From NCBI RefSeq assembly GCF_018613715.1, contig NZ_JAGGPT010000005.1:434001-498000 (forward strand): a stretch of DNA of 64,000 nucleotides. Direction: 5' to 3'. The position numbers and the translations under genes are program-made. Positions 1-8,482 of this stretch are shown here, one piece after another (position 1 is the stretch's first letter; each line of letters begins with the position of its first letter). This stretch comes from Chryseobacterium sp. ISL-6 (GTDB taxonomy: Bacteria; Bacteroidota; Bacteroidia; Flavobacteriales; Weeksellaceae). The notes below the pieces were generated by a model that worked only from the letters and a program-made list of their open reading frames with translations, was not told the DNA's origin and ran no database searches.

Positions 1-274
1 AGATGCCTTGAGTAAAAGGCTTTCCAAGATATTTTTAAAAGATGAAAATGGAAACCGCCCTGTTAATGGACAATATCCAAAGTTTCAGACAGACCCTGAT
101 TTTAAAGATTATATTCTGTTTTACGAATACTTTCATGGAGATAGCGGGCGTGGAGTAGGAGCTTCCCATCAAACAGGATGGACAGGCTTGATAGCAAAAA
201 TTCTTCAACCGAAGTTTCCTAAGAAAGAAATCGCAGAATCTGAAACAGAGAAGCCTGAAGATGTAAAATCTTAA
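1..274 (+). CDS. C-terminal end of a glucosidase-like (MGH1/GH63-type) glycoside hydrolase, 5' end outside window
   Basis: The reading frame is open from base 2 (GAT GCC TTG...) with no stop before TAA at 274, so the true start lies upstream of the window. The visible 90 residues include NGQYPKF and the sequence [19 protein letters not shown], which I recognise as the end of long (about 880 residue) bacterial glucosidase-like proteins with an alpha/alpha barrel related to MGH1/GH63. The last 20 residues are a charged tail. The TTG at position 8 is an internal codon, not a start. Substrate cannot be inferred from this fragment. It converges on recO with about 30 bp between the stops and no clear terminator. 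Confidence 0.7.
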   Translation, partial: DALSKRLSKIFLKDENGNRPVNGQYPKFQTDPDFKDYILFYEYFHGDSGRGVGASHQTGWTGLIAKILQPKFPKKEIAESETEKPEDVKS

Positions 275-306
275 AAATTGATCTTTCAATTTCACAATTT
301 AACAGG

Positions 307-993
307 TTATTCAAAAATCTGCTGAATGATTTCCAAAGAAGTTGGTATTTTAAAATCACTGATATGATAATGATAGTAGACCAATATGCTATCAAGGAAA
401 TCCTTCCGGAAGGAAGAATTGATCTTTATTTCATATGGATTCTCAGAAGAAATAATTGACTTCCAGAGTGAGGATACTTCATGATTAAATAGTTGATGAG
501 TCTGAGAGAGTGAAAAAGTTCCCGTTTCTGGATCCAGAAAATCATATACATTTACCAGAGGTGTAATCCCATGTATTTTTAATATTTTAATTAAAAAAAT
601 AAGATGAGACTGATAGTTTAGTGAAGATAGCTTACCTATAAATTCATCAATACTAAAAAATAAGATCAGGTTTTTATCTTCATTTCTTAGAATCTGATTT
701 AAAAAATCTGAGACAAAAAAGATGACCGTATTGATCTTGATATCTGTATAAATATCATTATTTTTTACCAATTCAAATTTTGAAATGGATCGTATACCGC
801 TGCTTTTTCCCATACTAATGGAAATATTCAGTTGATTCAATGGCTGTAACAGTGCCTTTTTCTTATTTCTTTTAGAGTATATCCCCTTTAGGAAATAAGT
901 CTGAAAACCATCTTCCTCCGTAAAACAATGCAGAATCGCATCATTCTCACCATATTTTATAAATGAAAGTAAAAATGCTCTTTGTGAATTCAT
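307..993 (-). CDS. recO: DNA repair protein RecO
   Basis: This 228-residue protein matches RecO, which loads RecA on SSB-coated single strands in the RecFOR pathway and anneals DNA. The N-terminal third (about 1-80) has the family's OB-fold pattern, with GENDAILHCFTEEDG followed by FLKGIYSKRNKKKALLQPL. The C-terminal part is helical and lacks the Cys4 zinc site of many RecO proteins, which as I recall is usual in Bacteroidota. The ATG overlaps the porZ stop by one base (TAATG), so the two are translationally coupled. It is the last gene of a four-gene minus-strand operon. Confidence 0.9.
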   Translation of the reverse strand: MNSQRAFLLSFIKYGENDAILHCFTEEDGFQTYFLKGIYSKRNKKKALLQPLNQLNISISMGKSSGIRSISKFELVKNNDIYTDIKINTVIFFVSDFLNQILRNEDKNLILFFSIDEFIGKLSSLNYQSHLIFLIKILKIHGITPLVNVYDFLDPETGTFSLSQTHQLFNHEVSSLWKSIISSENPYEIKINSSFRKDFLDSILVYYHYHISDFKIPTSLEIIQQIFE

Positions 994-3260
994 TAATTAA
1001 CCACAGCTATTTTAGCAGTAGCCTTATCAGAACCATCTTCATTGGTCATTAATACAAAATAGATTCCTGATGCTACCCTCGTGCCACGTTGATTATTGAG
1101 ATCCCACTCGTAATAACCACCTCTTGCTACTGCTGAATGAACAACATTTCCAGCTACATCTGCAATTCTGATATTCGTTTTCTCAGCTAAACCTTTAATG
1201 GTTACTTTTCCTTTAAAGTTAGAATATACCACAGGATTTGGATAAACCACAACATCTCCAAAATTAGAAGTTACATCAGCCACATCGCCCTGATAAGTAA
1301 CAATTCCGCTATAGGAAACAAAATATACCTTTCCTGTCTTCCTGTCTACTTTAATGTCTGTGATACTATTGGTGGGTAATGGCGAGTTTTCTTTAGTAAA
1401 GTGTTTGATGGTACGCTGTCCATCTGAAGACATATAATAAACGCCACCGCCGTCTACAGAGATCCATTTGTAATCTCCTGCATCTACTTCTATTTGTAAG
1501 ATTTGAGAATCACGAAAAAGCTCTTCTCCAAGATTATTTTGCTCAATAATAATTGGTTCTACAGCGGGATTAGGTTCTTTAATTGCTGATACAGCATTTG
1601 AGAACACTCTTAGTCCACTATCAGAACCAATCCATGCATCTCCTGCCTTATCAATAGCGACAGAAATACTTCCGTTAGAATTGGTTGGAAGTCCATTGGA
1701 CTGACTTAACAAATAAGGCGTGTCATCAGATACATTTGTAGGTGTTTTTTTATAATCATATACCAAGAAGTTATTTGTTCTTGGCATGGGAATCCATAAT
1801 AAATTTTCATAGTATAATGCTTTTTGAACACCATTACTTAAAAGACCGAGATCTTTTACAATGAAATTATCTGCTGCTTTATCATAGGGAGCTATTGCGA
1901 TGGAACCTGTATCCATGAATGCAATAGTAGCAATGAGGTTATTTTGATCATCATATGTTAAACCAACTGGACGACGTACAAAGTCACTAGGTGCAGCTAA
2001 ATCGTAATATTTAGTAAAATCGAAATCTTTGTTACCAGCATTATACTTCATCTTGTAAATACCTTGCCCTCCAAAGACGTAATTGGTAAAGAAAACCTCA
2101 TCAGGATTACTAGGATTAGAAGTAGCATCCAAAACATTAAAAGTTTGGGATTTTCCTATAAAATAAGATGGATAAATCCATTGCATTCCATTAAAATAAT
2201 AAAAACCTGGGTTTTTAGGATTGATTACAGGCCCGTTAAATCTTGCATCTCTGGAACCTGTTGATATTAAAAGTTGATTTTCACCATATAAACTAAGCTT
2301 GTATGCATTATTGAAATATGGACCATCTGGTTTAAATGAGTTACTGGCTTCGTCCTTAATCCCTGATAATATGGATCCACCATACATTTTGCCGTTCACT
2401 GTTGTTGCTGTGTTACATTCTTCACCAAGACTTACAGCGCCCATGAAATTTCCATTAGTATTAAATGAATAAATTCTGGCTTGATCGGTTACAATGATAT
2501 TATTTGGATTTACTACGATATCGCTAACTTTTCCAAAAGTTTGTGAAAGTGGGGTAGCTACGCCGTTGTCGTAGAGATATGCTGTTGTCGGAGAAGAAAA
2601 ACTTAGTACAGATTCTGAATCGATTTGCGTAAATGAACCGGGCATTTCAGTAGTCCATGTAGAATATATCGGAAAGGTAGTATTCATTTCATGGCTTTTA
2701 AATCCGGTAGTGGTTACACAGTATACTTTATTGCCAACAATTGTTGCCTCGTTACTCGCTTGATAAACTCCACCAACAAGAAAAAATGTAGAATCATTGA
2801 ATTCTTTTTTCTTCAGATCAAAAATTGAAAGTCCATATCCAACTGAAACAACAGCCTTGTCTCCAGTAATAGAAATATGATTGATCTTTTTACTTCCGTT
2901 GTATCCGGTAGCAATAGGAATATCAACCACATAAGTAACCCCGTCTGGAGTTACAACATCTAAAGAACCATTTTGATAACCTATCAGTCCTATTTTAGTT
3001 TGTGGATTATAGTCGAAGGCAGATATACCAACCTCGTGTAGACCATTTGCTTTAGACAGCTTTGTAATTTCACCTGTTGATATGGTATAATAAAAAAGTC
3101 CGTTTTCTGCTGCTGCAATTATTTTTCCGTGATCTTCTTTCATAGCGATCACATTATTGTAAGAGAATATATCCGACCATTTCTTTGACGAAATAACCTG
3201 TGCATTTGCGAATTGTACGGATGCTAAAATACCAAGGGAAATTATGGAGAGTTTTTTCAT
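993..3260 (-). CDS. porZ: PorZ-like beta-propeller protein of the type IX secretion system
   Basis: This 755-residue protein has a signal peptide (first 20 residues, ending FANAQ), two beta-propeller regions built of two-component-regulator-type repeats (for example DAWIGSDSGLRVF and YKWISVDGGGVYY around 535-620) and a C-terminal T9SS type A sorting domain (about 670-755, with VVVYPNPV and GIYFVLM). The architecture is that of PorZ, which in Porphyromonas is part of the surface attachment complex that joins T9SS cargo to lipopolysaccharide. It is itself a T9SS substrate. It overlaps recO by one base and follows the 5'-nucleotidase gene by one base. Cargo attachment to A-LPS in this organism is inference. 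Confidence 0.85.
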   Translation of the reverse strand: MKKLSIISLGILASVQFANAQVISSKKWSDIFSYNNVIAMKEDHGKIIAAAENGLFYYTISTGEITKLSKANGLHEVGISAFDYNPQTKIGLIGYQNGSLDVVTPDGVTYVVDIPIATGYNGSKKINHISITGDKAVVSVGYGLSIFDLKKKEFNDSTFFLVGGVYQASNEATIVGNKVYCVTTTGFKSHEMNTTFPIYSTWTTEMPGSFTQIDSESVLSFSSPTTAYLYDNGVATPLSQTFGKVSDIVVNPNNIIVTDQARIYSFNTNGNFMGAVSLGEECNTATTVNGKMYGGSILSGIKDEASNSFKPDGPYFNNAYKLSLYGENQLLISTGSRDARFNGPVINPKNPGFYYFNGMQWIYPSYFIGKSQTFNVLDATSNPSNPDEVFFTNYVFGGQGIYKMKYNAGNKDFDFTKYYDLAAPSDFVRRPVGLTYDDQNNLIATIAFMDTGSIAIAPYDKAADNFIVKDLGLLSNGVQKALYYENLLWIPMPRTNNFLVYDYKKTPTNVSDDTPYLLSQSNGLPTNSNGSISVAIDKAGDAWIGSDSGLRVFSNAVSAIKEPNPAVEPIIIEQNNLGEELFRDSQILQIEVDAGDYKWISVDGGGVYYMSSDGQRTIKHFTKENSPLPTNSITDIKVDRKTGKVYFVSYSGIVTYQGDVADVTSNFGDVVVYPNPVVYSNFKGKVTIKGLAEKTNIRIADVAGNVVHSAVARGGYYEWDLNNQRGTRVASGIYFVLMTNEDGSDKATAKIAVVN

Positions 3261-3261
3261 A

Positions 3262-4212
3262 TTATGCTATTATACTGCTGTCTATAACCTGATTGTTCCA
3301 AGAAATATGTTGTACGTTTTTGTTGTTGTCAAAGTAAAAATCTATTCTTCCTAATAAAAGTCCGGCCCATCCAACCTGATTAACCAAAACATTTTTGCCC
3401 TGTCTATTTTTAAAACTTTGAGGTTCTGATAGAAAAGTATGGGTATGGCCTCCTAAAATGATATCAATATTTTCTGTATTGGCAGCCAATATTTTATCAC
3501 TCACTTTATTAGGTTCATCATGATAATCATAACCAATATGAGATAAGCAGATCACAAGATCACACTTTTGTTCATTTTTTAGAAAATTGGAATAATGCTG
3601 GGCAACATCAATTGGATCAGAATAAACAGTCTCTTGATATTGTTTTTTACCCACCAAACCTTCCAGCTGAATTCCTACGGCAAAGATTCCTACTTTAATT
3701 CCATCTTTATTAAAAATTTTATACTGTAAAGTTTTTCCATCTAAAACAGTATTTTTAAAGTCATAATTTGAGCATATAAACGGAAATTGAGCATTAGGCA
3801 AGACCTTTAAAAAACCTTGAAGTCCATTATCAAAATCATGATTACCCATTGTGGATGCATCATATTTCATCATAGACATTAATTTAAATTCAAGCTCACC
3901 TCCGAAAAAGTTAAAATAAGGAGTGCCCTGGAAAATATCTCCGGAATCTAATAACAATACATTACTTTCCTGGCTTCTGATCTGTTGAATTAAACTTGCT
4001 CGTCTTGCAAACCCTCCCTGATTAGGGTTCTTTGTATAACTTTCATCAAAAGGTTCTATTCTGCTGTGCTGATCATTGGTATGAAGAATAGTAAGTTTGT
4101 TTGTCGAGGTTAGACTGTTCAATTTTAATTCCTCTGCCATCATCATATTGGGAGCTAAAGCCATTGCTAAAGTTCCACCACCTATTGCTTTTAAAAAACT
4201 TTTTCTATCCAT
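3262..4212 (-). CDS. 5'-nucleotidase/metallophosphatase N-terminal catalytic domain protein
   Basis: This 316-residue protein carries the calcineurin-type two-metal phosphoesterase domain of UshA-like 5'-nucleotidases. The metal motifs are complete: TNDQH (about 45-49), DSGD, GNHDFDNG and GGHTHTF. The N-terminus (DRKSFLKAIGGG, then a hydrophobic stretch) resembles a twin-arginine signal with RK instead of RR, so periplasmic export is likely but the route is uncertain. The usual C-terminal nucleotide-binding domain is absent; it is encoded by the preceding gene of the operon, with which this ATG shares one base. The pair probably hydrolyses nucleotides or other phosphoesters in the periplasm. 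Confidence 0.85.
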   Translation of the reverse strand: MDRKSFLKAIGGGTLAMALAPNMMMAEELKLNSLTSTNKLTILHTNDQHSRIEPFDESYTKNPNQGGFARRASLIQQIRSQESNVLLLDSGDIFQGTPYFNFFGGELEFKLMSMMKYDASTMGNHDFDNGLQGFLKVLPNAQFPFICSNYDFKNTVLDGKTLQYKIFNKDGIKVGIFAVGIQLEGLVGKKQYQETVYSDPIDVAQHYSNFLKNEQKCDLVICLSHIGYDYHDEPNKVSDKILAANTENIDIILGGHTHTFLSEPQSFKNRQGKNVLVNQVGWAGLLLGRIDFYFDNNKNVQHISWNNQVIDSSIIA

Positions 4213-4967
4213 TAGTTCTTACCAATAAAATTTAAACGAATATCTGTGTTGGGTACAACCTCTGAGTTTCTTTTGAAATAATCAATAAATAACTCCCTCA
4301 TTTTTATTCCAGTAGGAATTGATTCTCCTTTTGCAAAGAAGCTCATATTATCTCCACCCAGTGCCAAATAATCTGAGGTTGCAATATAGTAATCCTGATT
4401 AGAATTCACTGCTTTACCATTAATTAAAGTTTTGGCTGGTTTTCCGTTGTCGGTTTCTATGTATAAATGGGAAACAGGATTGTTGACCTGTTTTTTTGCG
4501 TAGTATTCAAATAGACCTTCAAGATCAGATCCTTTCATTTTAACGATAACCACTTCATTTTCAAATGGCATTACTTCGTAGACATTCTTAAGTAAAATAT
4601 CACCTTTTCCAATCGAAGTACGAATTCCACCAATGTTAATTAATGCAGCATCAACATTTTTTTTAAGATGAGTCTTTGCCCATTCATCTGCTCCACTGAA
4701 AGTGTAATCAGCTAAAAGATTTCCAAGATTGCTGTTATCTCCCTGTTTTGTAAGATCTACGTTGGTATGAGAGATCTTTTGATTCATCTCTTTATCCAGT
4801 TTCAGTTTATAGGGTTCAATAACCTTTACAAAAGCTTCATCATTCTTTAGCTCTTTATTAATAGAAATATTTTTCTGAGTTTCTACATTTGCAACTTGTA
4901 AAGAAGTTGTTTTACAAGAGGTAAGGGAAACCAAAGCAATTCCTAATAATAAGAATTTATTTTTCAT
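4212..4967 (-). CDS. 5'-nucleotidase C-terminal domain lipoprotein
   Basis: From the ATG at 4967 the protein has 251 residues, starts with a lipoprotein signal peptide (Cys18, SLTSC) and is made only of the UshA-type C-terminal domain, with GNLLADYTF, NIGGIRTSIGKG, FENEVVIVKMKG and YYIATSDYLALGGDNM. This domain normally binds the nucleoside part of the substrate. An in-frame TTG at 4988 would add seven residues, but the candidate -7 box TATATTTG (4993-4986) overlaps that codon, so ATG 4967 is preferred. It is the first gene of the operon; the catalytic N-domain follows with a TAATG overlap, in the reverse of the usual fused order. Confidence 0.85.
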   Translation of the reverse strand: MKNKFLLLGIALVSLTSCKTTSLQVANVETQKNISINKELKNDEAFVKVIEPYKLKLDKEMNQKISHTNVDLTKQGDNSNLGNLLADYTFSGADEWAKTHLKKNVDAALINIGGIRTSIGKGDILLKNVYEVMPFENEVVIVKMKGSDLEGLFEYYAKKQVNNPVSHLYIETDNGKPAKTLINGKAVNSNQDYYIATSDYLALGGDNMSFFAKGESIPTGIKMRELFIDYFKRNSEVVPNTDIRLNFIGKN

Positions 4968-4985
4968 AATTTCTTTTAGTATATG

Positions 4986-4993
4986 CAAATATA
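4986..4993 (-). promoter_or_regulatory. Putative flavobacterial -7 element of the nucleotidase-porZ-recO operon
   Basis: Read on the minus strand this is TATATTTG, a match to the Bacteroidota -7 consensus TANNTTTG. It lies 18 bases upstream of the ATG at 4967. No clear TTG is present at -33; the upstream sequence is T-rich. Confidence 0.5.
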
Positions 4994-5047
4994 ATTATAT
5001 GTATAATAAAACATTATTATTTATTATAAATTCTTAGTCTAAATTAT

Positions 5048-5055
5048 TAAATTTG
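5048..5055 (+). promoter_or_regulatory. Putative -7 element of dapA
   Basis: TAAATTTG matches TANNTTTG and lies 19 bases upstream of the dapA ATG. The -33 position is not convincing. It is divergent from the operon promoter at 4986-4993 within an 107-bp gap. Confidence 0.45.
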
Positions 5056-5074
5056 GAAAAAATAATTCTAACAG

Positions 5075-5947
5075 ATGAGCATTTTAAAAGGAGTAGGTGT
5101 AGCTTTGGTAACACCCTTTAATGAAGATTTATCCGTTGATTTTGATAGTTTAACAAAACTTGTTGAATACAATATTGAGAACGGAACCAATTATTTAGTT
5201 GTTTTGGGAACTACAGCTGAGGCTGCAACACTTTCTGAAGAAGAGAAGAAACAGGTTATAGATCATATCATTAAGGTGAATAATAAACGCCTTCCTTTAG
5301 TTTTAGGAATTGGGGGAAATAATACCCTGGAAGTAAAAAAACAAATTGAAGAAACAGATGTGTCTGCTTTTGAGGCAATTTTATCCGTTTCACCATATTA
5401 TAATAAGCCTAATCAGGAAGGGCTTTATCAGCATTATAAAGTGCTGGCATCTACAGGAAAAAAAATTATCATTTATAATGTGCCTTCGAGAACAGGACAG
5501 AATATTGAAGCTGAGACAACACTTCGTTTAGCAAAGGAGTACCCAAATTTAATCTTGATTAAGGAAGCAGCACCTAATATTCTTCAGTATTTTGATATAT
5601 TAAGAAAGAAACCGGAAGGTTTTTCACTGGTATCAGGAGATGATGAATATGCATTACCCGTTACACTGGCAGGAGGAGATGGAGTGATCTCTGTAATAGG
5701 GCAGGCTTATCCAAAAGAATTTTCAACAATGGTGCAGTTAGCTTTTGAAGGAAAAGTGAAAGAAGCTTACGAGATTCATAATAAACTCGTTGAGATTACG
5801 CGCTTAATTTTTGCTGAAGGAAACCCATGTGGAGTTAAAGTTATTTTAACTGAAAAAGGAATTATTAAAAACTTTTTGCGACTTCCACTTGTTCCAGCTT
5901 CTGAAGGATTGTATGCCAAGATAAAAGCAGAAATGATCAATATTTAA
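5075..5947 (+). CDS. dapA: 4-hydroxy-tetrahydrodipicolinate synthase
   Basis: This 290-residue TIM-barrel enzyme condenses pyruvate with aspartate semialdehyde in the lysine/diaminopimelate pathway, in the cytoplasm. The Schiff-base lysine is K163 in LILIKEAAPN and the catalytic tyrosine is Y134 in IIIYNVPSRTG. The substrate loop reads GTTAEAATL (45-53), where the family usually has GTTGE, and SPYYNKPNQEG is present. Length is normal. A strong terminator follows about 75 bases after the stop, so it is probably monocistronic. Confidence 0.95.
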   Translation: MSILKGVGVALVTPFNEDLSVDFDSLTKLVEYNIENGTNYLVVLGTTAEAATLSEEEKKQVIDHIIKVNNKRLPLVLGIGGNNTLEVKKQIEETDVSAFEAILSVSPYYNKPNQEGLYQHYKVLASTGKKIIIYNVPSRTGQNIEAETTLRLAKEYPNLILIKEAAPNILQYFDILRKKPEGFSLVSGDDEYALPVTLAGGDGVISVIGQAYPKEFSTMVQLAFEGKVKEAYEIHNKLVEITRLIFAEGNPCGVKVILTEKGIIKNFLRLPLVPASEGLYAKIKAEMINI

Positions 5948-6021
5948 GAAAGCTGAATAAACTGATTATCAATTTATGAGTCGATAAAATGTTTGTTCTT
6001 ATTAGTAATAAATAACATAAG

Positions 6022-6050
6022 GTGAAAGGCTTCGGCTTTTCACTTTTTTT
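6022..6050 (+). terminator. Rho-independent terminator after dapA
   Basis: A 9-bp stem GTGAAAGGC / GCTTTTCAC (one G:U) closes a TTCG tetraloop (6031-6034) and is followed by seven T (6044-6050). Confidence 0.85.
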
Positions 6051-6064
6051 AATCATAAAAAGAC

Positions 6065-6568
6065 ATGAAATTAATTAAAGCAACTGAAAAAGATATTCCT
6101 CTTATACAGGATTTGGCAAGAAGGTCATGGGAAAATGCTTATGCAGAAATTCTTTCAGAAGAACAGATGGATTATATGCTTAGTACAATGTATTCAGCCG
6201 ATGAAATTTCGAATCATCTGAAGAATCCAAAGTATCATTATTATCTAATATTAGATGAAGTTAATGATTCGCCTGAAGGATTTGTTGGCTATGAACACGC
6301 TTACGAAAATCAAACCACAAAGCTTCACAGAATTTATCTTGTTCCTGAAAGTAAAGGAAAAGGGTTTGGAAAAGAAGTACTAGTATTTCTAGCCGGGAAA
6401 ACACTTGAAAATGGAGATAATAGAATTATCCTGAATGTGAATAAATTTAATGCAGCAAGAAAATTCTATGAATCCCAAGGGTATAAAATATATGATGAAG
6501 GGGTTTTTGATATTGGAAATAATTTCGTGATGGACGACTATCTCATGGAGTTTATAATTCACAAATAA
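6065..6568 (+). CDS. GNAT family N-acetyltransferase
   Basis: This 167-residue protein has the GNAT fold: an N-terminal strand and helix MKLIKATEKDIPLIQDLARRSW, the acetyl-CoA-binding motif A with VPESKGKGFGKEVL (about 92-106) and the C-terminal NKFNAARKFYESQGY helix. It probably acetylates an amine on a small molecule or protein; the substrate is unknown. It starts 14 bases after the dapA terminator. The FVGYEHAY strand is typical of protein- or amino-acid-acetylating members, but this is weak evidence. Confidence 0.85.
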   Translation: MKLIKATEKDIPLIQDLARRSWENAYAEILSEEQMDYMLSTMYSADEISNHLKNPKYHYYLILDEVNDSPEGFVGYEHAYENQTTKLHRIYLVPESKGKGFGKEVLVFLAGKTLENGDNRIILNVNKFNAARKFYESQGYKIYDEGVFDIGNNFVMDDYLMEFIIHK

Positions 6569-6735
6569 TAGACTTATAATTCTGTAACATTATCTTATAA
6601 TTCTATAACGGGTGACCTGTATATAAGCTTGATATTTGCAGTAGAACCAAATCACTTCAAAATAATACATTCATATACTTGGTTTTAAGCTGTTAGCTTT
6701 TATCAGTATATTTTTTTCATCCTTAGTGTTTAAAT

Positions 6736-6764
6736 TCCTGTATTCATTAATACAGGAGTTTTTT
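6736..6764 (+). terminator. Hairpin with T-run in the gap after the GNAT gene
   Basis: The 9-bp arms TCCTGTATT (6736-6744) and AATACAGGA (6749-6757) surround a CATT loop; GTTTTTT follows. It lies 170 bases after the acetyltransferase stop, and the rest of the 292-bp gap holds no other feature I can recognise. Confidence 0.6.
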
Positions 6765-6860
6765 GCGTTTGTGAATTTTATTTTAAATTTTTTAACCTAT
6801 TTCACTTTTATATGAAATAAAATATTATATTTACAAAATAATTAACACACTTATACTAGG

Positions 6861-7442
6861 ATGAAAATGTACGTGAAATTTGATTTCAATGCTCTTTGTA
6901 AAAAAGTGTTGGATGAAAAACTTAAGGAGCAAGGCTTAAAATATAGATTATTAAATTTTGGGGAAGTCGAATTTTACGAAGCATTTACCCAAGAACAACA
7001 TACTATTTTTAAGAAAAATCTTGAAGATTATGGTATCGAAATTATAGAAAGCCAAAAGATAGCATTGGTACAGAAAATAAAAGATGCTATTGTAGAATTG
7101 GTATTTTCTAAAGATATTGTTGCCGTTAAAGCATCTATTTATATTTCAGAAAAATTGAACCATAGTTATGGTTATTTATCAAATCTGTTTTCTGAAGTAG
7201 CTTATACTTCCATAGAAAATTTCATTATTCTACAGAAAATAGAGTATGCGAAAGAATTGATTATCAATAATAAGCTTAATCTTACCGAGATTGCTCATAA
7301 GCTTAACTATTCCAGTGTAGCACATCTTAGTACACAGTTTAAGAATACAACAGGTATTACTCCCTCTCAGTTTCATAAAATAATCGGCAAGAGACGAAAA
7401 GAACAAAGTGTCATTGTTACTAATAAAATGCTGTATGACTAA
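6861..7442 (+). CDS. AraC-type helix-turn-helix regulator with degenerate metal-binding-like N-domain
   Basis: This 193-residue protein ends in an AraC-family double helix-turn-helix domain (about 85-180), with LNHSYGYLSNLFSE and the second-helix signature LNLTEIAHKLNYSSVAHLSTQFKNTTGITPSQF. The N-terminal 60 residues have the pattern of the ferredoxin-like heavy-metal-associated fold found in related short flavobacterial AraC proteins (GEVEFYEAFTQEQ, LEDYGIEII), but the usual CxxC metal loop is reduced to one Cys (C13 in FNALC). It is a transcription regulator that may no longer bind metal. It overlaps the next gene by 8 bases. Confidence 0.75.
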   Translation: MKMYVKFDFNALCKKVLDEKLKEQGLKYRLLNFGEVEFYEAFTQEQHTIFKKNLEDYGIEIIESQKIALVQKIKDAIVELVFSKDIVAVKASIYISEKLNHSYGYLSNLFSEVAYTSIENFIILQKIEYAKELIINNKLNLTEIAHKLNYSSVAHLSTQFKNTTGITPSQFHKIIGKRRKEQSVIVTNKMLYD

Positions 7443-7881
7443 AGAGTATCTGAATGCGATCCTCGTTGATGACGATGAAGGAAATGTTATTTTATTTAAA
7501 AATATACTTAAAGATCTAAAAATAGCAGTAAAAGTTCAGTCTTTTCAGAATGGTAAAGATTTAATGAAATACCTTAACAATGCTGAAGCTCTTATTCCTG
7601 AGATGTTATTGATGAGCTATCATATTCCTCAAAAGAGTATTTTAGAATGTCTGGATGAAATAAAAATGGATTTTAGATTAAGTAATATCATTACAGGAGT
7701 ATATGCAGAGGCTTTATCAGAAGAAGATGTGGAAAGAATTTTTGTAAAAGGATCGAATATTTATATAAAGAAACCGGATAATTATAAAGATTTAAAAAGA
7801 GTGATTTCCGAAGTTGTGACACTTAATTGGCAGTATCATACATCTGGCCTGAATAAAGATAATCTTATCCTTAAAGTATGA
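7435..7881 (+). CDS. Receiver-like (pseudo-receiver) protein lacking the phospho-acceptor Asp
   Basis: From the ATG at 7435 (8-base overlap with the AraC gene; a start at 7408 would overlap by 35 bases and is less likely) this 148-residue protein has the outline of a CheY-like receiver. The acidic pocket is present (ILVDDDEGN, D12-D14) and so is the Lys-Pro pair of strand beta5 (YIKKP, K113). At strand beta3, where PDLILLDxxMP is expected, it reads PEMLLMSYHIP, so the phospho-acceptor Asp is Ser61. It has no output domain. It may act as a phosphorylation-independent partner of the regulator upstream; that is inference. Confidence 0.65.
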   Translation: MTKEYLNAILVDDDEGNVILFKNILKDLKIAVKVQSFQNGKDLMKYLNNAEALIPEMLLMSYHIPQKSILECLDEIKMDFRLSNIITGVYAEALSEEDVERIFVKGSNIYIKKPDNYKDLKRVISEVVTLNWQYHTSGLNKDNLILKV

Positions 7882-8480
7882 TGAATATTGAGTTTTTTAG
7901 GTTTTTAGTTTAGAGACGATTTGTATTTATTACATAATACTCACTAAAAGGTGAAAATTTTATAACTATTGAATATAATAATATAAATAGTTATTAGTAA
8001 CAATAGATGAAATTTGTACAAGAAACGTGCTAACACAAGTTAATCATATAAAACAATTAATGTAAATAATTATTTTTTCAAATCTTGAAAGTAAATTATA
8101 TTAATCACGATGTTAGTAAAACAAAATGGATTATTAATTTCCAATGGAAAAGCGAAGAAGATCTTTAAACAAAACGGTACAATCATGAAAACTCGATCGT
8201 TGGGGGGATATTTATATTCGTTTCTTTTAAAATCCTTTCGACAAACACAGTTAGTTTTTATAATAAGTAAGTTGGAAACATAATTCATTTTGTTTTTTTT
8301 AAATTTATTTAGTAGTGGCTTTGGCAAAAATACAAATGCTATAAATATTTTCACTCCACACTACATCACAAGATAGTAAGCATTCTACTAAATAAATTTT
8401 TTACTGAACGAAAGTAATTTCTTCTAAATAACAGTTTTATAAGGGGGCCGCGGAAAGATCTTTTTCTTTTTGCGGTTTTT
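7882..8480 (+). other. 599-bp gap with no recognised gene but an orphan plus-strand terminator
   Basis: Between the receiver-like gene and recG there is no gene of a family I recognise. A plus-strand open frame of 57 codons (ATG 8110 to TAA 8283; begins MLVKQNGLLISNGKAK) and a minus-strand frame of 94 codons (8070-8354) overlap each other; neither looks like a known protein. A strong terminator at 8448-8482 points along the plus strand, which suggests some plus-strand transcript through here. Confidence 0.4.
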
Positions 8481-8482
8481 TT
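8448..8482 (+). terminator. Orphan plus-strand rho-independent terminator abutting the recG stop codon
   Basis: An 11-bp stem CCGCGGAAAGA / TCTTTTTGCGG (two G:U pairs) with a six-base loop is followed by seven T (8476-8482). On the minus strand the hairpin is followed by C-rich sequence, so it does not serve recG. The nearest plus-strand gene ends 566 bases upstream. Confidence 0.8.

Noticed and set aside
8070..8354. 94-codon minus-strand open frame in the gap before recG
   Set aside because: Composition is that of AT-rich spacer, no family resemblance, no upstream promoter at the right place, and it overlaps a plus-strand frame of equal quality.
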